In this document: positions 52,441-59,817 of the stretch, piece after piece
Layout: the number at the start of each line of letters is the position of its first letter
Numbering within the stretch: position 1 is the first letter of the stretch
From: Nocardia lijiangensis NBRC 108240
Lineage (GTDB): Bacteria > Actinomycetota > Actinomycetes > Mycobacteriales > Mycobacteriaceae
DNA length: 64,000 nt
Assembly (NCBI RefSeq): GCF_001613045.1
Contig: NZ_BDBP01000035.1
Coordinates: 29,500 to 93,499, forward strand
Reading direction: 5' to 3'
Made by a program: the position numbers and the translations under genes
Notes under the pieces: generated by a model
Told to the model about the DNA's origin: nothing
Databases searched by the model: none
Seen by the model: the letters and a program-made list of their open reading frames with translations, nothing else

Positions 52441-53568
52441 TCACGGGCACAGCGCGTGTTCCAGCATGCCGATCATGTCGGGCTCGGTCTCGGGCGCCTT
52501 CGTCATCGCGACGGTGACCGCGCGTCCGTCGACGGTCGCGCCGGACAGCGTGTAATAGCCGTGGATTCCGCCGTTGTGCCCGATGTACTCCGCGCCGCAC
52601 GGCAGTCGCATCGAGCCGAGTCCCAGGCCATAGACCATTCCCGACTCCGGGTCCATGGGCACCCCGGCGCGCATCTGCTCGAGTTCGGCGGCGGCCAGCA
52701 CCCGGCCTGCCAGCAGCGCGCCGTAGAAGCGATTCAGATCCGCGCCCGAGGACACCAGCGCACCCGCCGCCCACGGGATGGACGGTTCGATGCGCGAGAC
52801 GTCCGTGACGACGCCGTCCAAGGTGGCGTAACCCACCGGGTGCGGACCGCGGATATCGCGTTCGCCGGGGCCGGGCAGGTAGGTGTCGGTGAGTCCGAGT
52901 GGCTTCAGGATGCGCCGATCCAGTTCCTCGGCGTACGACGCTCCCGTGACCCGCTCGATCAGCATCCCGGCCACCAGGTAGTTCGAATTGCTGTACTGGT
53001 AGCGCTCGCCCGGCGCGAACGCCGCCCGCGCGCTGTTGACCATCGCGATGCCCTCGGCGGGCGTCATCGTCCGGTTCTCGACGCCCGCGCGGTATACGTC
53101 GGCCCGCGGGTCCTCGGCGAAATCGGGCAGACCGCTCTGGTGGCGCAGAATCTGGCGGACGGTGATGGCGCGGCCGTCGATGCCCTCACCGCGCAGCAGG
53201 CCGGGCAGATAAGTGTCGACCGGCTCGTCGAGACGGACCTTCCCCTCCGCAACGAGCTGCAGCACCAGCGCGCTGGTGAAGGACTTGGTGACACTCCCGA
53301 CGCGAGTCCGCTGCGGCGGCTGCAAGGGAATCGGCGCGGAGCTTTCGAGGTCGGCCACCCCGGCGGTACGGACGGCGGTCTCACCGTTCTCGGTGACCGT
53401 GGCGATCGCCCCGGTGACGCCCGCCCCGACCACCCGGTCGATGTCCTCCTGCACGGCGTGCAACCGAGCATCCGAGACGCCCTGCGACCCGGTCTCATTG
53501 TCGTTCGCGCAGCCCGCGACGAGCAGGGCTGCCGTGGACACGGCCGCGAGGATCGGGATCAGGCGCAT
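52441..53568 (-). CDS. Serine beta-lactamase-family lipoprotein
   Basis: A 375-residue class C-like serine hydrolase (beta-lactamase / D-Ala-D-Ala carboxypeptidase fold). The signal peptide LIPILAAVSTAALLVAGC has a lipobox with Cys20. Catalytic motifs are SVTK (SxxK), YSN in YQYSNSNYLVAG, and HNG in YIGHNGGIHGYY. ATG 53568 begins the signal peptide; longer frames upstream are unconserved. It may be a penicillin-binding esterase or peptidase rather than a true resistance enzyme; the sequence does not tell. Confidence 0.92.
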   Translation of the reverse strand: MRLIPILAAVSTAALLVAGCANDNETGSQGVSDARLHAVQEDIDRVVGAGVTGAIATVTENGETAVRTAGVADLESSAPIPLQPPQRTRVGSVTKSFTSALVLQLVAEGKVRLDEPVDTYLPGLLRGEGIDGRAITVRQILRHQSGLPDFAEDPRADVYRAGVENRTMTPAEGIAMVNSARAAFAPGERYQYSNSNYLVAGMLIERVTGASYAEELDRRILKPLGLTDTYLPGPGERDIRGPHPVGYATLDGVVTDVSRIEPSIPWAAGALVSSGADLNRFYGALLAGRVLAAAELEQMRAGVPMDPESGMVYGLGLGSMRLPCGAEYIGHNGGIHGYYTLSGATVDGRAVTVAMTKAPETEPDMIGMLEHALCP

Positions 53569-53775
53569 GCCTCGACGGTAGGCAGGTAGGGGTTTCCCGC
53601 ACATCCGGGACGACCCCGATATTCCCCTGAGTCCGCGGGGCGGTATTGATGCCTGACAGCCGACTGCGCAAGTCTGAAGCGACCCATCGCCCGAGTGGAC
53701 CTTCCGCATGTGCAACGGCGGAGGCCACCCTGACTATCGCAGTCGCCGGATGGCGACGGGCCCAAACGACACGGC

Positions 53776-54702
53776 TCAGGTGCCTTCATCCCAGCGGGAG
53801 GTTATGGGGTTCCAGGTCCCGATCGTTCTGGTGCCGTCGAGGATTGGGTTCATACACTGCCCGAGGTAGTCCAACGCGGCATCGAGGTGGTGCAGTTCGG
53901 CCGGGAATCGGCTGATCTTCACCGCGATGTCGCGGTAGGAGGCCTTCCAGCGCGGGCCGGGCGCATGGATCAGAGTGGGCAGTTCCAGCGCCGGCCGGTG
54001 CTGTCGTTGTTGCTGCAGGGCTAGCTGGATCGAAGTGGCGTCGAAGCTGGAGGCGCCGATGATCAGCAGCAGGTCCGCCAGATCGCGCCATCTCGTCGAG
54101 GGCTGGCGCTCTTCGCCGTGGTACTCGTACATGGCGGCGAGTTTGTCGGCGATCTGGTCGACCAGCGGGTAGCAGGCGAATTCCGGCGGCGGCAGGACGT
54201 CGGGGATCTCGATGGTCGGCGTCGGAGCGATCCGGTCGATCCGGCCGATGAGCTGCTTGCCCGCGGTCAGATCGATCGGGAAGTGCTGGAGCTCTGTCGT
54301 GCCGAGGCGAGGCGTCGCCTGGAGTTGCCAGACCGCGATGCCGCCCTCGTTCACGTTCTGTTTCTTGACCTTCAGGTCGAAGATCAGTCGGTCCAGCGGA
54401 CTGGGTGCGACTACGAGGTCGCGGAGTTCGCCGAATGCCTGGTCCAGTTCGGCCTGCAGGTGCAGTAAGTCGACGTCCTGGCTGTGACGGGCGCCTGGAA
54501 TACGAACCAGCAGCGAAGTTCCGCCTTTGAGGATCCACGGCGCGGCGGGATCGGCGAACACTCTGGCCAGCATCCGCTGCATGTAGAACTCGCGGCGCAA
54601 CTCTTCGGTGGGGCGTTTGAGGCTGCGTGCACGCTCACTGATCCGCTGATTGATCGCCGCTTGAAACCCCCGGTCGCTCGGGTACTTCCGCGTCGCCGTC
54701 AT
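53776..54702 (-). CDS. AbiEii-type nucleotidyltransferase toxin
   Basis: A 308-residue AbiEii/AbiGii family protein. Nucleotidyltransferase motifs are WILKGGTSLLVR (KGGT motif) and RHSQDVDLLHL (the D-x-D type metal motif), with DLKVKKQ and YPLVDQIADKLAAMYEYHG downstream. It should be the toxin of a type IV/II-like AbiE phage-exclusion pair. ATG 54702 lies 68 bases inside the antitoxin gene, so translation is coupled. No truncation is seen. Confidence 0.9.
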   Translation of the reverse strand: MTATRKYPSDRGFQAAINQRISERARSLKRPTEELRREFYMQRMLARVFADPAAPWILKGGTSLLVRIPGARHSQDVDLLHLQAELDQAFGELRDLVVAPSPLDRLIFDLKVKKQNVNEGGIAVWQLQATPRLGTTELQHFPIDLTAGKQLIGRIDRIAPTPTIEIPDVLPPPEFACYPLVDQIADKLAAMYEYHGEERQPSTRWRDLADLLLIIGASSFDATSIQLALQQQRQHRPALELPTLIHAPGPRWKASYRDIAVKISRFPAELHHLDAALDYLGQCMNPILDGTRTIGTWNPITSRWDEGT

Positions 54703-55699
54703 TCCCGCCCCCGCCCTCGTCGTTGTTGCTCTCGGTTCGAACCGACCGAGCAATCGTCTCTAGTAGCGCACGGACGACGGACTCGTTGTCCGCCAGCCAC
54801 TTGCTGTGCGCGACGACATTACCGAGGGTGGCCGACATACGGCTCGTGTCCACCGTAGAGCCGCGCAGGGCGGTGAGCAGCGCCTCGACGAAGGCGGGAT
54901 CAGCGAGCCCACGCTCGAGCACATCAGGGTAGAACCTGACCCGGCTACGTTCGAAAGCCTTGGATTGCAGAGCAATTGGACGATTGGTCTCCGGGTCGAA
55001 AAGCACCCCGTCCACGCCGCGGTCGCCTCGCGTCAAGGCCTTGACCGATTCGGGGACACCCGCTTGACCGATAAAGTTGCGGACAAGCTCGTCCCCGGCG
55101 CCGATCGGCATGCCGTAGTAGTGGGCGTAAGGGCGCAGCGCGGCGGCGAGTTCGTCGCGTGTGGTGTCTTCGGTGAGGATGGCGTCGCGGACGATCGAGG
55201 CCAGGTGCCCGCCGTCGGTTCGTGCTGCGGCGAGATCCACGGTGGTCCGCAGTGGTCGGGTTACCGGCAGACCAGCCACCAGGTGCCAGTCATCGTGCCT
55301 CAGTTCTCGGACATGGAACACCACCTCCGGGCTGCGGGTACTCCTCCGCTTCGGCACGGTGAATTCGTGGAAGTCGGCGTCGATGTCGCCGAGATCCTGT
55401 AAACGTGCCGCCGAACGGTGGGACACCACCCCTACCGGTACCGCATCGGTCAAGCGATCAGCAGCCAGCCGCTTGGGTTCCAGCGACAGCCACTCGGCGC
55501 GGACAGGGTCCTGCGGAGCCTCTGGCGCGCCGGTCAGTCGGTATACCCCATGGCGAAGTCGAGTGATCAGCTCCGAGTCGGCGAGGCGCTTGAGCTGCTG
55601 GGCGCTGAAACCGAGGTCACCAGCCTGCATAGAAGTAAACAGACCCCACTGCGACCCCGCCAAGTCAGCCAGGTCGAGAAGTCGTTCCTTCCTGCTCAT
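54635..55699 (-). CDS. AbiEi-type antitoxin
   Basis: A 354-residue AbiEi family antitoxin. The N-terminal winged helix has GLFTSMQAGDLGFSAQQLKRLADSELITRLRHGVYRL. The C-terminal antitoxin domain has VVSHRSAARLQDLGD, FTVPKRRSTRSPEVVFHV and TVDLAAARTDGGHLASIVRDAI. AbiEi proteins repress their own operon. ATG 55699 has no ribosome binding site but lies 11 bases after a TATGAT -10 hexamer, which indicates a leaderless or nearly leaderless mRNA. Its last 68 bases overlap the toxin gene. Confidence 0.9.
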   Translation of the reverse strand: MSRKERLLDLADLAGSQWGLFTSMQAGDLGFSAQQLKRLADSELITRLRHGVYRLTGAPEAPQDPVRAEWLSLEPKRLAADRLTDAVPVGVVSHRSAARLQDLGDIDADFHEFTVPKRRSTRSPEVVFHVRELRHDDWHLVAGLPVTRPLRTTVDLAAARTDGGHLASIVRDAILTEDTTRDELAAALRPYAHYYGMPIGAGDELVRNFIGQAGVPESVKALTRGDRGVDGVLFDPETNRPIALQSKAFERSRVRFYPDVLERGLADPAFVEALLTALRGSTVDTSRMSATLGNVVAHSKWLADNESVVRALLETIARSVRTESNNDEGGGGNDGDAEVPERPGVSSGDQSADQ

Positions 55700-55705
55700 T
55701 CATCG

Positions 55706-55771
55706 AAAATATCATAGAATTCGTCGCTCCTAGCCTCAGGGGACGATAAATGAGGTTCCTGATGATATTTT
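55706..55771 (-). promoter_or_regulatory. AbiE promoter and candidate AbiEi operator
   Basis: The -10 hexamer TATGAT reads on the minus strand at 55716-55711. It lies inside AAAATATCAT (55706-55715, plus strand). An exact inverted copy, ATGATATTTT, lies at 55762-55771, 46 bases between. Two spaced inverted repeats around the promoter are how AbiEi of streptococci is known to autorepress. A weaker third copy (ACAATATCGTC) lies near 55790. Confidence 0.65.
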
Positions 55772-56158
55772 TGACGTTGCAGACGACAATATCGTCGGAT
55801 CCGCCGGGCGCAACGCTCCAGTGGGGCGCTCGCGGTGTCGATGCGACACCGCGCCACGCAGTAGGTCCGGCATAGGTGCCGATCGGCTCGTCGAGACGGA
55901 CTGATTACTCCGCGGATACCGACGGCCGACCGTCGACGGCCAGCACGACGAGGTTCGATATCGGGTGGCGAAGTAGCCGACGCGCGCCCACGACCGATGC
56001 AGCTCGTGGGCGGTATGGCCCTGGTCGATCAGCGCTCGCAACGCGGCGCGGCGCGCATCGATGTGAACGCAGATGGATATCGCGTGGGATAAAGGTGTGC
56101 CAGTGCGTGGGCCCAGCTCGGACCAACATTCACTGACTCGAGCCTTGCCGATACAGGT
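55772..56158. other. Gene-poor spacer upstream of abiE
   Basis: Short open frames on both strands lack ribosome binding sites and resemble no family. The first bases include a possible third AbiEi half-site near 55790. I see nothing else that can be supported. Confidence 0.5.
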
Positions 56159-56425
56159 CTATGTCGAATAACCGTCTGCGCGGGTATCGGGGACGATTCG
56201 GCCTGCTGCTACCAAGGTGCGGAAGGCGGCTCCTTTGCGGGCGCAGGCATCGGCTCGGCAACCGCGGTGTAGCTGCATCGCGCGGTGGGCTTCGGGGACC
56301 GTGAAAGGTGTTGTGGGAGCGCGGTGTCCGGTGATGGCGCGGGTGTCTCCGACGCATGTTCCGAGGATGCCGATGAGGGATACCACCAGACCGCATGCGG
56401 TCAGGATGGAGAGTGTGGAGTACAT
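56159..56425 (-). CDS. Small membrane-anchored hypothetical protein (88 residues)
   Basis: An 88-residue protein with an N-terminal hydrophobic segment (STLSILTACGLVVSLIGILG) and a basic, cysteine-containing tail (RGCRADACARKGAAFRTLV). It starts at ATG 56425, four bases after the stop of the preceding small gene, so it is probably coupled; its own ribosome binding site is weak. No family is recognised. Confidence 0.6.
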   Translation of the reverse strand: MYSTLSILTACGLVVSLIGILGTCVGDTRAITGHRAPTTPFTVPEAHRAMQLHRGCRADACARKGAAFRTLVAAGRIVPDTRADGYST

Positions 56426-56429
56426 CGGA

Positions 56430-56618
56430 TCACTTGTCCGCGGCGCGCCGGAAACAGTAGGCGGAGGCGGCTAGGTACTGGCGGCAGCCACTGCCGTGCC
56501 CGGCGTGCACCGAGAGGATGAATCTGGCTCGGTCGTAGTCCAGGACCTGCGGTTCTTGGGTGCAGTCACGGCTCTGGATCAACCACAGCTCACGCAGATC
56601 CGAGTGCGGCACGTTCAT
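56430..56618 (-). CDS. Small hypothetical protein (62 residues)
   Basis: A 62-residue soluble protein: LRELWLIQSRDCTQEPQVLD, then YDRARFILSVHAGHGSGCRQ and YLAASAYCFRRA. Four cysteines or near-paired Cys/His residues could bind metal. ATG 56618 has GGAGG six bases upstream, which makes it a likely real gene. It is divergent from the XRE-TPR regulator, an arrangement seen for small effector genes controlled by such regulators; function unknown. Confidence 0.68.
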   Translation of the reverse strand: MNVPHSDLRELWLIQSRDCTQEPQVLDYDRARFILSVHAGHGSGCRQYLAASAYCFRRAADK

Positions 56619-56873
56619 CGTTCACCTCCGCGGAGTTCAGTGCACCCGGCGCCGGGAGCGCCGGCGGAACCGCGCTCGAGGCGGCTGGATCGAGGCCGCG
56701 TCGGGACCGTGCGCTGAGTTCCCGAGAGTGGGCGCCCCCATAGGGTCTGGGCACAACCCCGGCGCCGGGTGCAAATACAGAGTGCGCGTTGCGATTGGGT
56801 ACATAACAGCCCGGAATGCGGTAAATGCGAGTAATTTTCGAGTGAACCGGCCTGGCGGGAGGAAGCGGGTCCT

Positions 56874-58253
56874 ATGGTTGAGGTCGACTGGACGGGCGAA
56901 GACGTACTTGCCCTTCGCTCGGCGATGAAGCGAAGTCGTTATGAGTTCGCACGTTTGGTGGGCGTCACCGCGCGCACCGTGGTCTTGTGGGAAAACGGCC
57001 GGACAACCCGGATGCACGCCGCAAGCCGTCGGCTACTCGATCGAGTGCTGTCCGAGGCCGATTCAGTCGTCGTCACGCGATTCGAGCGGGCGATCACGGC
57101 GGGCCGCGCCGCGGCTCGCGAAACCGACGATGCGAGCGCGGCGCTCGATCGGACAATCAAGCTCGGTAGGGAAAAAGCGCTGGGCGGAACCGAGGTTCGG
57201 TCCACGCTCATCGGGCTCGACGAGGAAGTCGAGGATGACGACGTGAGAAGGCGGGAACTGCTGGCCTGCATCGGCGCAGGTCTGGCGGGCCATGCGGCCG
57301 ATCTGTTGGCCAGCGAACCGGAGAAGATGCTGGCGGCCCTTGACGCCGGGTCGATCAGCGAGCGCAGGCTCGGCGTGCTGGAACACTCCACCGCGGATCT
57401 CGGCAGACAGGTCATCCATGTGCCGCCGCACGAGCTGCTACAGAGCACGCTCGACCAATTCCGCACGGTGCGTGGCTGTCTCGGCGAGCGGCAGGCCACC
57501 CACCACCAGATCAGGCTGGTCCGCACCGCCGGTCGGCTGGCCAACGTGGTCGGCGAGATCTTGTTCAACGAAGGCCATTTCGGCCAGGCGAGGCTGTGGT
57601 ACACCACCGCGATTCACGCGGCACAGGACATCGGCGACCGATACTCGGAGGACATCGCGCTCGCCGGCTTGGCCTACCTGCCCACCTACAGCGACAAACC
57701 GAGGGAAGTGCTGCGCCTCCTCGAGCCGCGGCTCGAGGAGAATCCGGCGACCGGCGCGGCCGCCGCCTGGCTGTGGGGCATGGCGGCGCGTGCACATGCG
57801 GATCTCGGCGACGAACACCAATTCGCGCGCTGCATAGACCAATCCGCGCGCGCACTGGACAGCGTCGGCAACGAGGAGCTGCCGATCGGCATCTTCTCGT
57901 TCCGCCCGGAGAAGCTCGCGTTCTACCGCGCCATCGGATACGCCAGGCTCGGCCGTCCCGACGAGACGGCCGACGCGGCGGCGCACGCCATCACGCTGTA
58001 CGACCCGAGCGAGACGATGGAACCCGCGCTGGTGCGTTTCGAACACGCGACGGCGCTGCTTGCCTCCGGCGAAGTGGACGAGGCCTGCGCGGTCGCCACC
58101 GCTGCCATCACCGACGCGAACACCTACGTCGGGCTGACAGTCACCAAGCGCGCCAGACGATTCGACTCGGCGCTGCACGGCGGCAGTCGCGCGGTGAGCG
58201 AGTGGCGGCAACAAGCCAGGGCGGTCATCGACTCGCAGAGCGCGAAGGTGTAG
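56874..58253 (+). CDS. XRE-family regulator with a C-terminal TPR-like domain
   Basis: A 459-residue protein. The N-terminal helix-turn-helix (residues about 10-55: LRSAMKRSRYEFARLVGVTA, RTVVLWENGR) is followed by a linker. Then come helical TPR-like repeats (about 190-450: NEGHFGQARLWYTTAIHAAQ, EVLRLLEPRLEENPATG, YARLGRPDETADAAAHAITL). The type is common in actinobacteria, where it pairs with small divergent genes or signalling peptides. GGAGG lies 11 bases before ATG 56874. The next gene in the same direction is a nucleotidyltransferase, 65 bases on. Confidence 0.87.
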   Translation: MVEVDWTGEDVLALRSAMKRSRYEFARLVGVTARTVVLWENGRTTRMHAASRRLLDRVLSEADSVVVTRFERAITAGRAAARETDDASAALDRTIKLGREKALGGTEVRSTLIGLDEEVEDDDVRRRELLACIGAGLAGHAADLLASEPEKMLAALDAGSISERRLGVLEHSTADLGRQVIHVPPHELLQSTLDQFRTVRGCLGERQATHHQIRLVRTAGRLANVVGEILFNEGHFGQARLWYTTAIHAAQDIGDRYSEDIALAGLAYLPTYSDKPREVLRLLEPRLEENPATGAAAAWLWGMAARAHADLGDEHQFARCIDQSARALDSVGNEELPIGIFSFRPEKLAFYRAIGYARLGRPDETADAAAHAITLYDPSETMEPALVRFEHATALLASGEVDEACAVATAAITDANTYVGLTVTKRARRFDSALHGGSRAVSEWRQQARAVIDSQSAKV

Positions 58254-58318
58254 CCGCCCCAAGGCCGGTCGATGGATATCGAGCGGTAGTTGTCGGTGGT
58301 CTCTGACAGCCTGGCGGC

Positions 58319-59506
58319 ATGACCGGCTGGCTCGCAAACCCTCTCTGCGACTGGACCACCGACGAAACGTGGCTGGCGAGCCGCCGTGCGGCCATCGATC
58401 ACGTACTTGCCGCCGTCGCCGACTCCGAATGGTCGCACTGCTTCGCGCTACGCGGCAGCGTGCTGATGCCAACGTGGTTCGGCGACAGGGCGCGAGAACC
58501 AGGCGAGCTGGATTTGGTGGTGCTGAGCGAGCGGCTACCGATCGGTGAGGTGAACATCGACGAACTACTGGCCGACGTGGTCCGGCGTGCGACGGCCCGC
58601 TCGCATGCACCGGGTAGCGCAGTGTGGATCGATACCAAAGTCATCGATGCGGAAACGACCGGGTATTGGAGCCATGACATGCTCGAGTCCGGATGGATGC
58701 TCGGTAAGTGGGGGTCGCGATTCCTGCTCTCGTGGCAGGGGAACGGGCACGTGGGCACTGTGCAGGTGGACTTCTCGACCGAAGAGCTGATCTGCGACGC
58801 GCCACAACCCACGGAGATTTCCTTGCTCGGCCGCCCCGGCGCATCCGTTCCCCTGCAGGCATTCAGTCGGCAGATGTCGCTGGCATGGAAGGTCCTGCGG
58901 ATCGCCGCGGACGCGCACGGCAATAGAGGCCCGCTGGCCAAGGATCTCTATGACGCTGTTTTGTTGGCAGAGCAGTGCACATTGCCGCGCGAGTTGCTCG
59001 AACGCATCGTGGCCGAGGTGTGGCTGGATCAGGTCTACGACAGCTACGTCGACTACAAAGCCGCCGACGCTCGTCACGAATTGGACTATCCGACATTGGA
59101 TTTCATGATCGGCGCGGCCAATGATGTCGACTGGACGGCGTTCGCCAGGGCCTGTCCCCACCTGAGCGAAGCCCACGACGAATACGTCTGGCGCTTCGCG
59201 ATCGCCCTCGCTCCGGTGGTCGACGACGCCGACACGCTGTATCCACGAATCCTCGACCATTGTGCTCGCGAGCTGGCGACCGTGCGGGACGCACTGTCGG
59301 CGGGCGGCATGCGCTCCGCCGAACGCGCATTGGCCGATTCCGGTTGCTCCGCCGTCGTCCAACTCGTCGTGGTCCGCGAGCTGCTGGGCCGCGACCGCTC
59401 ACTGCCGGAGGCGGCGGCACACCTCGCCGCCATGAGACCGGTGGGTACAACGAATTTCGATGATCTACAACGCATCGCCGCCGCACTCGCTCGGCACGCA
59501 CCATAG
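58319..59506 (+). CDS. Solitary AbiEii-like nucleotidyltransferase
   Basis: A 395-residue protein of the AbiEii-like nucleotidyltransferase superfamily. The N-terminal catalytic part has FALRGSVLMPTWFGDRAREP, then GELDLVVL (the G-S and D/E-x-D-type motif), GTVQVDFSTEE (third acidic residue) and a conserved Lys in LAWKVLRIAADAHG with KDLYDAVLLAEQC. The rest is helical. No AbiEi antitoxin is adjacent; the upstream partner is the XRE-TPR gene. It could be a toxin, or a nucleotidyltransferase under that regulator's control. Confidence 0.8.
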   Translation: MTGWLANPLCDWTTDETWLASRRAAIDHVLAAVADSEWSHCFALRGSVLMPTWFGDRAREPGELDLVVLSERLPIGEVNIDELLADVVRRATARSHAPGSAVWIDTKVIDAETTGYWSHDMLESGWMLGKWGSRFLLSWQGNGHVGTVQVDFSTEELICDAPQPTEISLLGRPGASVPLQAFSRQMSLAWKVLRIAADAHGNRGPLAKDLYDAVLLAEQCTLPRELLERIVAEVWLDQVYDSYVDYKAADARHELDYPTLDFMIGAANDVDWTAFARACPHLSEAHDEYVWRFAIALAPVVDDADTLYPRILDHCARELATVRDALSAGGMRSAERALADSGCSAVVQLVVVRELLGRDRSLPEAAAHLAAMRPVGTTNFDDLQRIAAALARHAP

Positions 59507-59525
59507 TGAGCGCGTTTCGGGCCGG

Positions 59526-59566
59526 GGGGCGCGCCGGTCGGCAGGGGATGTGGACCGGCGCGCCCC
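59526..59566. terminator. Bidirectional terminator between convergent genes
   Basis: GGGGCGCGCCGGTC (59526-59539) pairs perfectly with GACCGGCGCGCCCC (59553-59566) around a 13-base loop. A 14-bp GC-rich stem between convergent stops (59506 and 59572) is a strong terminator candidate without a T-run. Confidence 0.85.
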
Positions 59567-59571
59567 GGCAT

Positions 59572-59790
59572 TCAGTTGGTCTTCGGCCGCATGGCGGCGA
59601 TCAGGGACTTGGGCCGCATGTCCGTCCAGTGCGTCTCGACGTACTCCAGGCACGCGCTGCGCGGAGCCGCGCCGTAGGCGATGGTCCAGCCGGTCGGTAC
59701 CGCGGCGAAGACCAGCCACAGCGAGTGCTCGCCCTCGGCGTTGACGAGCACGTAGAACTGGGCGTGGTCGTCGTCGAACGGGTTTGTCAT
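59572..59790 (-). CDS. mbtH: MbtH-like protein
   Basis: A 72-residue MbtH-family chaperone that activates NRPS adenylation domains. Conserved pattern: MTNPFDDDHAQFYVLVNAEG, EHSLW, PTGWTIAYG, and CLEYVETHWTDMRPKSL. The usual Pro in SLWP is replaced (SLWLVF). ATG 59790 has GAAAGG upstream. It lies 27 bases downstream of the NRPS gene in the same direction and probably serves that enzyme. Confidence 0.95.
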   Translation of the reverse strand: MTNPFDDDHAQFYVLVNAEGEHSLWLVFAAVPTGWTIAYGAAPRSACLEYVETHWTDMRPKSLIAAMRPKTN

Positions 59791-59817
59791 GGTTCACCTT
59801 TCGTCAGGCTGATCGGT

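Noticed and set aside
55780..56045. Possible remnant of a second beta-lactamase gene
   Set aside because: Only about 17 bases (near 55885) match the beta-lactamase gene and the reading VRLDEP is cut by a stop at once; too little to call a pseudogene.
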